This document shows, in pieces, positions 1 through 5,076 of a stretch of DNA of 5,076 nt. Source of the DNA: Bacteroidales bacterium (GTDB taxonomy: Bacteria; Bacteroidota; Bacteroidia; Bacteroidales; UBA10428); assembly GCA_016935595.1 (NCBI GenBank), contig JAFGQQ010000221.1:1-5076 (forward strand). The letters are read 5' to 3'. The notes under the pieces are model-generated. The model saw only the letters and a program-made list of their open reading frames with translations, searched no databases and was not told the origin of the DNA. How positions within the stretch are numbered: the first letter of the stretch is position 1; each line of letters starts with the position of its first letter. A program made the position numbers and the translations under genes.

Positions 1-21
1 ATTTAACAATTTCACTAACTC

Positions 22-34
22 GTTAATAATTAAC
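22..34. repeat. Short palindrome, possible operator
   Basis: GTTAAT and ATTAAC form perfect 6-bp arms around a single central A. The site lies about 125 bp before the first gene of the transporter operon and shares its last base with the next inverted repeat. Palindromes of this size can bind dimeric regulators, but in sequence this AT-rich they also arise by chance. No regulator is identified for it. Confidence 0.3.
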
Positions 35-66
35 AACTTTTAATTAATAAGGAAATTTAAAAGTTG
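34..66. repeat. 10-bp inverted repeat in the leader of the transporter operon
   Basis: CAACTTTTAA (34-43) and TTAAAAGTTG (57-66) are perfect 10-bp inverted arms around a 13-nt spacer. As RNA this would be a weak, AT-rich hairpin. A T-rich stretch follows about 20 nt later, with ten Ts at 91-100, so it could be a poor terminator for a gene left of the window. It could also be an operator or leader element for the operon that starts at 161. The distance from stem to T-run argues against a standard intrinsic terminator. Confidence 0.4.
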
Positions 67-148
67 CCTGTATAACAAGTAGCTATTTTATTTTTTTTTT
101 CAAATATTAAATTTGCATTTCGTATTTCAAATAACCATTAAAAATTTT

Positions 149-153
149 GGAGG
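149..153 (+). promoter_or_regulatory. Shine-Dalgarno site that fixes the NEW3 gene start
   Basis: GGAGG lies 7 nt before the ATG at 161. The same frame is open back to a TTG at 113, but that start has no such site and would bury the signal peptide behind 16 extra residues. The site therefore decides for 161. Confidence 0.85.
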
Positions 154-160
154 ATTATCT

Positions 161-1306
161 ATGTTAGCTCGCATATTAATAATCAATCTGATTTCAATAT
201 CCCTTTGTTTTTCTTACTCAAACAGCAATGTTTTAGCAGCCGATGGAATAAGTTTATATACGCCTTTTAAAAAAATATCCGTACCGCCAGGCGAATCAAT
301 TAATTATTCCATAGATGTTATTAATAAGGGAAGCGATATAAAAAATGTTACCCTTTCTGTGTCCGAAATACCAAAAAGTTGGGATTATTCATTAAAATCG
401 GGGGGATGGAACATTAAACAAATCTCTGTGCTTCCCGGTGAGAAAAAAACACTTGATCTTAAAGTGGACATACCCCGAAGGATTAATAAAGGCGACTATC
501 GTTTTAAAGTTATTGCCGCCGGGTTTGATGCCCTTCCATTAGAGATTAATATCTCAGAGCAGGGTACATATAAAACTGAATTTACTTCTGATCAGGTAAA
601 TATGGAAGGCCATGCTAAAGCAAATTTTACATTTACAACCAAATTAAAAAACCAAACCGGTGAAAAACAATTGTATTCACTTCGCTCAAATGCTCCCCGA
701 GGATGGGAAGTTGTTTTCAAACCAAATTACAAACAAGCTACTGCTGTTGAGATAGAACCAAACAGCACATCGAATATTTCTATTGAAATAAAGCCCCCTT
801 ATAATATTGTTGCCGGAAGCTATAAAATTCCTGTACAGGCCACTAATAATAAAACCTTAGCCGATCTGGAACTCGAAGTAGTAATTACCGGCTCTTTTGA
901 AATGGAACTCACTACCCCTGAAGGTTTGTTAAGTGCCAGTTCAACTGCCGGGAGAGAAAAACAAATTGAACTTCTTTTAAAAAATAAAGGATCAGAGACA
1001 TTGAAAAACTCAAGGTTCAGCGCTTCCAAACCAGCCAGATGGGAAGTCAGCTTTGAGCCTGACACCGTGCCACATCTTAAAGCCGGGGAAAGTGCCCGTG
1101 TGATGGCAACAGTTAAATCCTATGATAAAGCAATACCAGGAGATTATGTAATAAATTTTCTCGCAAGCACTGATGAAACAAATTCAACCGCATCGTTTCG
1201 GATTTCGTTAAAAACACCAATGCTTTGGGCATGGCTTGGCGTATTAATAATTATTGGGGCACTGGGAAGTGTTTACTATCTGTTCCGGAAATATGGAAGG
1301 AGGTAA
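161..1306 (+). CDS. Secreted, membrane-anchored NEW3-domain protein, partner of the ABC transporter
   Basis: This 381-residue protein resembles the COG1470 / NEW3-repeat membrane proteins often encoded beside ABC-2 transporters. Residues 1-27 look like a signal peptide: R4, then a hydrophobic core, then a likely cut near VLAA (24-27). No lipobox is seen at C16. The exported part holds three beta-rich repeats, each with a Trp (W74, W182, W294) followed 33-37 residues later by a G-(D/S)-Y motif (111-113, 219-221, 327-329). A transmembrane helix at about 353-375 and a basic tail (RKYGRR) end the protein, so the repeats should face outside the cytoplasm. It is the first gene of the operon; the ATPase gene starts 3 bp after its stop. 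A role as accessory or substrate-contacting subunit is inferred from position, and the substrate is unknown. The ATG at 161 was chosen for its GGAGG site and the signal peptide right behind it. Confidence 0.85.
   Translation: MLARILIINLISISLCFSYSNSNVLAADGISLYTPFKKISVPPGESINYSIDVINKGSDIKNVTLSVSEIPKSWDYSLKSGGWNIKQISVLPGEKKTLDLKVDIPRRINKGDYRFKVIAAGFDALPLEINISEQGTYKTEFTSDQVNMEGHAKANFTFTTKLKNQTGEKQLYSLRSNAPRGWEVVFKPNYKQATAVEIEPNSTSNISIEIKPPYNIVAGSYKIPVQATNNKTLADLELEVVITGSFEMELTTPEGLLSASSTAGREKQIELLLKNKGSETLKNSRFSASKPARWEVSFEPDTVPHLKAGESARVMATVKSYDKAIPGDYVINFLASTDETNSTASFRISLKTPMLWAWLGVLIIIGALGSVYYLFRKYGRR
1297..1304 (+). promoter_or_regulatory. Full-length Shine-Dalgarno site for the ATPase gene
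   Basis: AAGGAGGT is a complete match to the anti-Shine-Dalgarno core and sits 5 nt before the GTG start at 1310. Its last base is the first base of the preceding TAA stop, so a ribosome ending the NEW3 gene would sit on the start site of the next gene. This supports GTG as the true start and suggests translational coupling. Confidence 0.85.
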
Positions 1307-1309
1307 GCT

Positions 1310-2266
1310 GTGGATAATAGTATTATTGAACTGGTTGACCTTACAAAAAGATACGGGTCGTTTACTGCTGTTGACAAGCTTAACCTAACAATAAAAAAAG
1401 GGGAAGTATTTGGGCTTCTCGGCCCTAATGGAGCCGGTAAATCTACTACAATTTTAATGCTTATGGGATTAACAGAACCGGATTCAGGGTCTGCTATTGT
1501 TTGCGGAATAAACTCAACAAGAAATCCGGTTGAAGTAAAAAAGAAAGTTGGATATTTACCTGAAGATGTTGGATTTTATGATGACTATACAGGCATAGAA
1601 AACCTGATATACACAGCAAGGCTTAATGGCTTTTCGTTGAATAATGCTGATGAAAAAGCCAAAGAATTATTAAACAGGGTCGGTTTAGGAGACAATGGCA
1701 AAAAGAAAACCGGAAAATACTCAAGGGGTATGCGGCAAAGGCTGGGCCTTGCCGATGTTTTAATTAAAAACCCCGAAGTAATAATTCTCGATGAACCTAC
1801 ATTAGGTATTGATCCGGCAGGTGTCCGAGAATTTCTTGAACTTATTATTAAATTAAGTAAAGAAGAAGGAATAACAGTTCTTTTTTCTTCTCATCACCTT
1901 CACCAGGTGCAACAGGTATGCGACCGCGTAGGGTTATTTGTCAGTGGCAAACTTATTGCTGAAGGCAATATTAATGAATTATCAAAGAAATTGTTTGCCG
2001 GCAGCCCTTATCTGGTTGAAACTGAAGTTGCCGCTTCCGTTTCCGACCGTTCGGTTATCACAGATAAACTGCAAAATATTAAGGGAGTTAATTCTGTATC
2101 CATTCAAAATAATAAATTTCTGATTGAATGTAACCGTGATTTAACTCCTGAAATTATAAATACAATTATAAGCTCGGGATTTGAATTAATTTTCCTGAAT
2201 AAAAAGGAATACGGTTTAGATGATATTTATTACCGCTATTTTGAGGGAGGTTTGAATCATGAATAA
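1310..2266 (+). CDS. ABC transporter ATP-binding protein (ABC-2 type, NatA/NosF/CcmA-like)
   Basis: This 318-residue cytoplasmic ATPase powers the transporter whose membrane part is the next gene. All nucleotide-binding motifs are intact: Walker A GPNGAGKST (38-46), signature YSRGM (137-141), Walker B VIILDEP (157-163) with catalytic E162, D-loop LGID (165-168), and the switch His in SSHH (H195). The Q-loop position reads LPED, with Glu in place of Gln at 85, which is common in the NatA/CcmA branch. The ATPase core ends near residue 225. About 90 residues follow, of the variable C-terminal type seen in ABC-2 ATPases, ending in LDDIYYRYF. It starts with GTG behind a perfect Shine-Dalgarno site, and its last 8 bp overlap the permease gene. 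The family call is firm. The substrate cannot be told: members serve drug or antibiotic export, sodium export, copper-site assembly and gliding. Confidence 0.95.
   Translation: MDNSIIELVDLTKRYGSFTAVDKLNLTIKKGEVFGLLGPNGAGKSTTILMLMGLTEPDSGSAIVCGINSTRNPVEVKKKVGYLPEDVGFYDDYTGIENLIYTARLNGFSLNNADEKAKELLNRVGLGDNGKKKTGKYSRGMRQRLGLADVLIKNPEVIILDEPTLGIDPAGVREFLELIIKLSKEEGITVLFSSHHLHQVQQVCDRVGLFVSGKLIAEGNINELSKKLFAGSPYLVETEVAASVSDRSVITDKLQNIKGVNSVSIQNNKFLIECNRDLTPEIINTIISSGFELIFLNKKEYGLDDIYYRYFEGGLNHE
2246..2251 (+). promoter_or_regulatory. Shine-Dalgarno site for the permease gene
   Basis: GGAGGT lies 7 nt before the ATG at 2259, inside the end of the ATPase gene. It supports the long form of the permease over a later in-frame ATG at 2352, which has only a weak GGGA further upstream. 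Confidence 0.75.
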
Positions 2267-3311
2267 TATTCAAAAACAAAAAAGCTTTTTTTTCAGTTTG
2301 ATAAATGCAATTCATCTTTTTTCCCGACTAAAAGGGAAAAAAAGAAATAAAATGAATTCAGTTATTACCCATCCTTTTTGGGTAATAGTCCAAAAAGAAA
2401 TTACTGACCACGTAAGAAGTTGGCGTTTTATTATTTTAATAGGGATAATAATTTTGACATGCCTGGGTTCTATGTATACCGCATTGATAAATATTGATAA
2501 AGCTGTGGCTGCTGAGAAATCAGAAGATATATTCTTTTTTCTTAAATTATTTACCATTTCGGATGGGACAATGCCTTCGTTTTTTATTTTTATTGGTTTT
2601 CTAGGCCCCTTACTTGGTATCGGACTTGGGTTTGATTCCATTAATTCGGAACATAACAAGGGAACATTAAGCAGGGTACTTTCGCAACCAATTCACCGCG
2701 ATTATATACTTAATGCTAAGTTTACAGGTTCATTAATTATAATAAGTGTTATGTTTTTTGCACTGGGTTACCTTGCTATAGGTATAGGCCTTATAGCTGT
2801 TGGCATACCTCCCACTGTGCAGGAATTTTTACGTATTAACTTTTTTCTTTTGTTAAGTATTATATATGTGGCGTTTTGGCTTAATTTATCAATAATGTTT
2901 TCTGTAAAGTTTAAACAACCTGCCACTTCAGCCTTATCTGGAATTGCTGTTTGGTTGTTTTTTACAGTTTTCTATCCACTTATTGTCAATCTTATATTAA
3001 AAGCTTTTGAACCTTCTAAATATGCCCCTCCACGCGCTATATATATGTTTGAGAAATTAAAATTCGGATTGGTACAATTCATTCCAAATGAAATTTATAG
3101 CGAAGCTACAACCACACTTTTGATTCCTTCTGTTAGAAGCCTGGGGCCTTTAACAATGCAGCAAATTCAGGGGGCTATTCCCGGGCCTTTGCCTATTGGA
3201 CAAAGCTTATTATTAGTCTGGCCACAAGTGACGGGACTTATTGCGGTAACCGTATTATGTTTTGCACTGTCATATTATTCATTTATGCGCAGGGAAATAA
3301 GGTCACGATAA
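2259..3311 (+). CDS. ABC-2 type transporter permease
   Basis: This 350-residue inner-membrane protein should form the translocation pore, as a dimer with two copies of the upstream ATPase. Hydrophobic helices lie at about 57-77, 108-125, 156-183, 192-216, 222-248 and 315-340, the six-helix plan of ABC-2 permeases. Between helices 2 and 3 is the family's cytoplasmic stretch: S130-E131, then KGTLSRVLSQPIHRDYI (134-150), the expected contact with the ATPase. A long loop (about 249-314), rich in Pro and polar residues, joins helices 5 and 6 and probably lies outside the cytoplasm. The first 40 residues are a basic and aromatic extension before the amphipathic segment at HPFWVIVQKE (38-47). Translation from M32 would remove most of this extension, but the strong ribosome site favours 2259. 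Its start overlaps the ATPase stop by 8 bp. It is closest in kind to NosY-like permeases; the substrate is unknown. Confidence 0.9.
   Translation: MNNIQKQKSFFFSLINAIHLFSRLKGKKRNKMNSVITHPFWVIVQKEITDHVRSWRFIILIGIIILTCLGSMYTALINIDKAVAAEKSEDIFFFLKLFTISDGTMPSFFIFIGFLGPLLGIGLGFDSINSEHNKGTLSRVLSQPIHRDYILNAKFTGSLIIISVMFFALGYLAIGIGLIAVGIPPTVQEFLRINFFLLLSIIYVAFWLNLSIMFSVKFKQPATSALSGIAVWLFFTVFYPLIVNLILKAFEPSKYAPPRAIYMFEKLKFGLVQFIPNEIYSEATTTLLIPSVRSLGPLTMQQIQGAIPGPLPIGQSLLLVWPQVTGLIAVTVLCFALSYYSFMRREIRSR
2278..2291. repeat. A6-GC-T6 palindrome within the permease start region
   Basis: AAAAAAGCTTTTTT is a perfect 14-bp palindrome inside codons 7-11 of the permease, and the T-run continues to eight Ts (2286-2293). 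Homopolymers of this length can slip in replication or transcription. It may only reflect the codons for Lys, Ser and Phe in an AT-rich genome. Confidence 0.4.
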
Positions 3312-3327
3312 ATATCCCGGTATTTAT
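3308..3327 (+). repeat. Small hairpin over the permease stop codon
   Basis: ATAAATA (3308-3314) and TATTTAT (3321-3327) pair as a 7-bp stem around TCCCGG. The left arm contains the permease TAA. The stem is all A-T and no T-tract follows, so as an intrinsic terminator it is weak. It sits 2 bases before the GTTGGGTGT box. Confidence 0.35.
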
Positions 3328-3368
3328 AAGTTGGGTGTCACGAAAAAACTTCCTGCAAAAAAGCAATA

Positions 3369-3399
3369 TTTGGAAACGAAATAATGAATGATACGCTTT
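3369..3399 (+). promoter_or_regulatory. Possible Bacteroidota-type promoter for the AraC gene
   Basis: TTTG at 3369-3372 and TACGCTTT at 3392-3399 are 19 bp apart, the spacing of the Bacteroidota -33/-7 pair (TTTG and TAnnTTTG). The -33 match is full, but the -7 box matches only four of six fixed bases. A start near 3405 would leave a leader of about a dozen bases. The call is tentative. Confidence 0.25.
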
Positions 3400-3417
3400 T
3401 ATTTGTAGAAAAAATGA

Positions 3418-4272
3418 ATGGCAAATAAATATTACATAGAACGAATCAATAAAGTCATTGACTACATCGAAGTTAACATGGATTCAAAACTTCTGTTAAA
3501 CGATCTCGCTGAAATTGCGTTGTTTTCAAAATTTCATTTTCACAGGATATTTAAAAGTGTTACGGGAGAAAACCTTAATGAATTCATCAAAAGAGTAAGG
3601 ATGATAAAAGCTTATCGCTTCTTACAAGTTGACAAAACTATTAGTATTAAAGACCTTGCGATAAAAATTGGATATAATTCAACTGCAAATTTCTCCAGAG
3701 ACTTTAAAGAATTTCATGGCATTTCATCAACACAGACACGACAATCTGGTGAAGTTTTAGAAGAAAGAGTAATAAATAGCAAAAATATCAAACTTAATAT
3801 TGCTTACAAAGGAATTGATTATTTGCCTGATAGATATGTTTTATATAAAAAAATAACTTCAGGATATGATAACGAGTTAATCCCTAAAACATCAAACGAA
3901 CTTTACAAACTTGCAGTAGATTATAAATTCAAAATAGAACAATTTATTGGTATTGGATATGATGACCCTGATTATACCCCTGCTAACAAATGTAAATATG
4001 ATATTTGCATTGCTGTAAACCCAGATGAGTTACCTAAAGGTATTCCTTGTAATTCAAAAATCATAAAAGGTGGAAAGTTTGCAGTTTTCAATTATCAGGG
4101 ACATAAAAATGATATTACAAAGGCTTGGGATTATTTGTTCAAGGAGTGGTTGCTAAACTCGAAGTATCTGCCAGATGACCGACCACATATTGAGATGTAC
4201 CTTCATTCTGAAAAATACGTGCAAGGTTATTTTAATGTAAACCTATGTCTTCCAATTAAACAATTAAATTAA
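3418..4272 (+). CDS. AraC-family regulator with C-terminal GyrI-like ligand-binding domain
   Basis: This 284-residue cytoplasmic transcription factor has two parts. Residues 8-107 are the AraC/XylS DNA-binding domain with two helix-turn-helix units, LLLNDLAEIALFSKFHFHRIF (about 26-46) and the one around 77-98 (IKDLAIKIGY, then NFSRDFKEFHGIS). Residues 125-281 are a GyrI-like domain, as in Rob and BmrR-type effector domains, with KYDICIAV (193-200), KFAVFNYQGH (220-229) and DDRPHIEMYL (253-262). E259 sits where this fold usually carries the Glu that contacts cationic ligands. The domain order, HTH first, is that of E. coli Rob. It probably activates transcription when a small hydrophobic molecule binds; targets and ligand are unknown. 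The gene for a second GyrI-like protein follows after 5 bp and is the obvious partner. The ATG at 3418 is the only reasonable start, since the frame has a TAG at 3406-3408. No Shine-Dalgarno site is seen. Confidence 0.92.
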   Translation: MANKYYIERINKVIDYIEVNMDSKLLLNDLAEIALFSKFHFHRIFKSVTGENLNEFIKRVRMIKAYRFLQVDKTISIKDLAIKIGYNSTANFSRDFKEFHGISSTQTRQSGEVLEERVINSKNIKLNIAYKGIDYLPDRYVLYKKITSGYDNELIPKTSNELYKLAVDYKFKIEQFIGIGYDDPDYTPANKCKYDICIAVNPDELPKGIPCNSKIIKGGKFAVFNYQGHKNDITKAWDYLFKEWLLNSKYLPDDRPHIEMYLHSEKYVQGYFNVNLCLPIKQLN

Positions 4273-4277
4273 AAAAT

Positions 4278-4826
4278 ATGAAAATCTTTATCATTGTTAT
4301 TATCGTTATTATAGTATTATTTGTTGCTGTGTGCGCTTTTTATGGTGGTTTTACCAATCTAAAGTGCAAAATTGAGAAAAAAGGAGGCGAAACTGTAGTT
4401 TATAAAAATGTAATTGGAGATTACAGGCAAACAGGAGTAGTAATGGACGAAATTTATTACAAGCTGTTAAACGATTTCCAGATAGAAACTTATAAAGGAT
4501 ATGGTAAATACTTTGACAATCCAACGAAGGTTGAGAAGAATAAGCTGCGTTCGGAGGCAGGAAATATTATTGAAGAAAAAGATTTGGATAAACTGAATGA
4601 ATTGCCCCAGGATTATCTTCTAAAAAAAATGGCAGAAGAAAAATTCATTACAACTGAATTTCCATATAAAGGAAAAATATCCGTAATTTTTGGCATTATG
4701 AAAGTTTATTCAGCAATAAACAAATTTGCCGAAAAAAATGGATTTAGTGACCAAGGTGCTGTGATTGAAATCTATGATATCCCAAACAAAAAAATTATAT
4801 ATCGTAAAGAAATAAAGGAGAAATAA
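4278..4826 (+). CDS. Membrane-anchored GyrI-like domain protein
   Basis: This 182-residue protein has one hydrophobic helix at residues 3-22 (very rich in Ile and Val), then YGGF and a soluble domain from about 28 to 180. The soluble part looks like a free-standing GyrI-like (SOUL/Rob-type) ligand-binding domain: GGETVVYKNVIGDY (36-49), VEKNKLRSEAG (85-95), KFITTEFPYKGK (122-133) and GAVIEIYDIPN (160-170). E164 matches in place the Glu of PHIEMYL in the AraC protein upstream. The same plan of one N-terminal helix plus a GyrI domain is known in eukaryotic TEX264. No lipobox is seen, and topology is unclear: the few charges flanking the helix do not settle which side the domain faces. It is co-oriented with the AraC gene, 5 bp downstream, so probably cotranscribed and perhaps a target or sensor for the same ligand. 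A 9-bp tandem repeat (4296-4313) encodes VIIVII in the helix. There is no Shine-Dalgarno site. Confidence 0.8.
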   Translation: MKIFIIVIIVIIVLFVAVCAFYGGFTNLKCKIEKKGGETVVYKNVIGDYRQTGVVMDEIYYKLLNDFQIETYKGYGKYFDNPTKVEKNKLRSEAGNIIEEKDLDKLNELPQDYLLKKMAEEKFITTEFPYKGKISVIFGIMKVYSAINKFAEKNGFSDQGAVIEIYDIPNKKIIYRKEIKEK

Positions 4827-4981
4827 AACACAACACCCAACAGCCGATATAGTGCATAGGCTATGTTATGCCTCGGGAGACAGGAACATTAGCCGCGATT
4901 TGTTATCTTATATGTCAAAAAAAGTGCGATACAATGCCTGCTAAACCATACCGGCAAAAAGTTCTCTTATACTTTAAAAAT
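4827..4981. other. Convergent intergenic region with a small nested palindrome
   Basis: This stretch separates the membrane GyrI gene from hisF, which run toward each other. It has the ACACCCAAC box at 4833-4841, the palindrome CATAGGCTATG (4855-4865), and a wider pair GCATA (4854-4858) with TATGC (4866-4870). The part from about 4841 to 4900 is richer in G and C than its surroundings. Seven As at 4917-4923 would be a T-run for transcripts of hisF, but no good stem precedes it. No coding sequence is apparent. Confidence 0.4.
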
Positions 4982-5076
4982 CTAACCCCTTACATTTAAA
5001 CCTCTGGATTTCAAAAACTTTTTTAAATCAGGAATTTTTATGGTGCCAAAATGAAATACCGAAGCTGCAAGCAGAA
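4982..5076 (-). CDS. hisF: Imidazole glycerol phosphate synthase cyclase subunit HisF, C-terminal end only
   Basis: Reading leftward from the window edge, 30 codons end at the TAG at 4984-4982; the first base pair-and-a-half of codon at 5075-5076 is incomplete. The peptide begins [20 protein letters not shown] and ends [18 protein letters not shown] is the hallmark of the last beta-alpha unit of HisF, next to the phosphate-binding site, and the closing helix matches the family (compare ALAASVFHF and YLKKHGVNVR at the end of the Thermotoga enzyme). HisF closes the imidazole ring using ammonia from HisH, in histidine and purine-linked AICAR formation. About 220 residues lie beyond the window, presumably with other his genes. 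It is convergent with the GyrI gene and unrelated to it in function. No hisI or hisIE follows it before the convergent gene. Confidence 0.9.
   Translation of the reverse strand, partial: LLAASVFHFGTIKIPDLKKFLKSRGLNVRG

Larger units (their letters stand above)
3330..4841. repeat. 9-bp inverted boxes that bracket the AraC/GyrI unit
   Basis: GTTGGGTGT (3330-3338) and ACACCCAAC (4833-4841) are exact reverse complements. They lie 18 bp after the permease stop and 6 bp after the membrane GyrI stop, so they enclose exactly the second two-gene unit. The core heptamers GTTGGGT and ACCCAAC also fit the GTTRRRY and RYYYAAC core patterns of integron attC sites. A partner box to complete an attC was not found on either side. 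Neither box extends beyond 9 bp, so this is a suggestion of a cassette-like or otherwise mobile border, not proof. Confidence 0.35.

Noticed and set aside
2..43. Tail of an upstream gene on the + strand
   Set aside because: One frame is open for 13 codons before TAA, but the peptide is low-complexity and has no recognisable family match.
113..160. Upstream TTG start giving the NEW3 protein 16 more residues
   Set aside because: No ribosome site precedes it, while ATG 161 has GGAGG at 7 nt and opens directly into a signal peptide.
820..1065. Open frame of 81 codons on the - strand
   Set aside because: It lies wholly inside the NEW3 gene and shows no recognisable protein features.
1938..2123. 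Open frame of 61 codons on the + strand
   Set aside because: It lies within the ATPase gene in another frame and resembles no known protein.
2312..2659. Open frame of 115 codons on the - strand
   Set aside because: It is the reverse of the permease coding sequence, and its hydrophobic stretches mirror the permease helices.
4905..4950. Intrinsic terminator for hisF on the - strand
   Set aside because: A seven-T run exists on that strand, but only a 4-bp TGCC/GGCA stem can be found, and it is not next to the T-run.
4833..4981. A complete integron attC site after the membrane GyrI gene
   Set aside because: ACCCAAC fits the first core box, but no complementary GTTGGGT follows within the usual distance; candidates such as GTTATCT break the pattern.

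Overview
The window is AT-rich and holds five complete genes on the + strand and the 3' end of a sixth on the - strand. It looks like chromosome from a low-GC member of the Bacteroidota or a nearby phylum. That rests on the AraC/GyrI regulator, the membrane GyrI protein and the HisF tail, all of which resemble proteins common there, and on the last two + genes lacking Shine-Dalgarno sequences. The assignment is an inference. The strong Shine-Dalgarno sites of the first three genes are unusual for that phylum.

Positions 1-160 are a non-coding leader with two overlapping inverted repeats and a 10-T tract. Positions 161-3311 form a tight operon of three genes: a secreted, membrane-anchored protein with three NEW3-type beta-sandwich repeats (161-1306), an ABC-type ATPase (1310-2266) and an ABC-2-type six-helix permease (2259-3311). 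Each start has its own GGAGG-type ribosome binding site. The genes are 3 bp apart and then overlap by 8 bp. ATPase and permease should form one transporter, with the NEW3 protein as its extracytoplasmic partner. The substrate and direction of transport cannot be read from the sequence.

Positions 3418-4826 form a second unit of two genes 5 bp apart: an AraC-type activator with a C-terminal GyrI-like ligand domain, and a small membrane-anchored protein that is itself a GyrI-like domain. One operon therefore carries a DNA-binding and a membrane-tethered version of the same ligand-binding fold. The unit is bracketed by a 9-bp inverted pair (GTTGGGTGT at 3330-3338, ACACCCAAC at 4833-4841) and has no Shine-Dalgarno sites, unlike the transporter operon. 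This hints that it arrived separately.

Positions 4827-4981 are non-coding, with a small nested palindrome. Positions 4982-5076 on the - strand encode the last 30 residues of HisF (histidine biosynthesis), convergent with the GyrI gene. I saw no tRNA, rRNA, CRISPR array, transposase or full insertion sequence. The most interesting points are the NEW3-ABC module, the paired GyrI proteins and the boxes that bracket the second unit.
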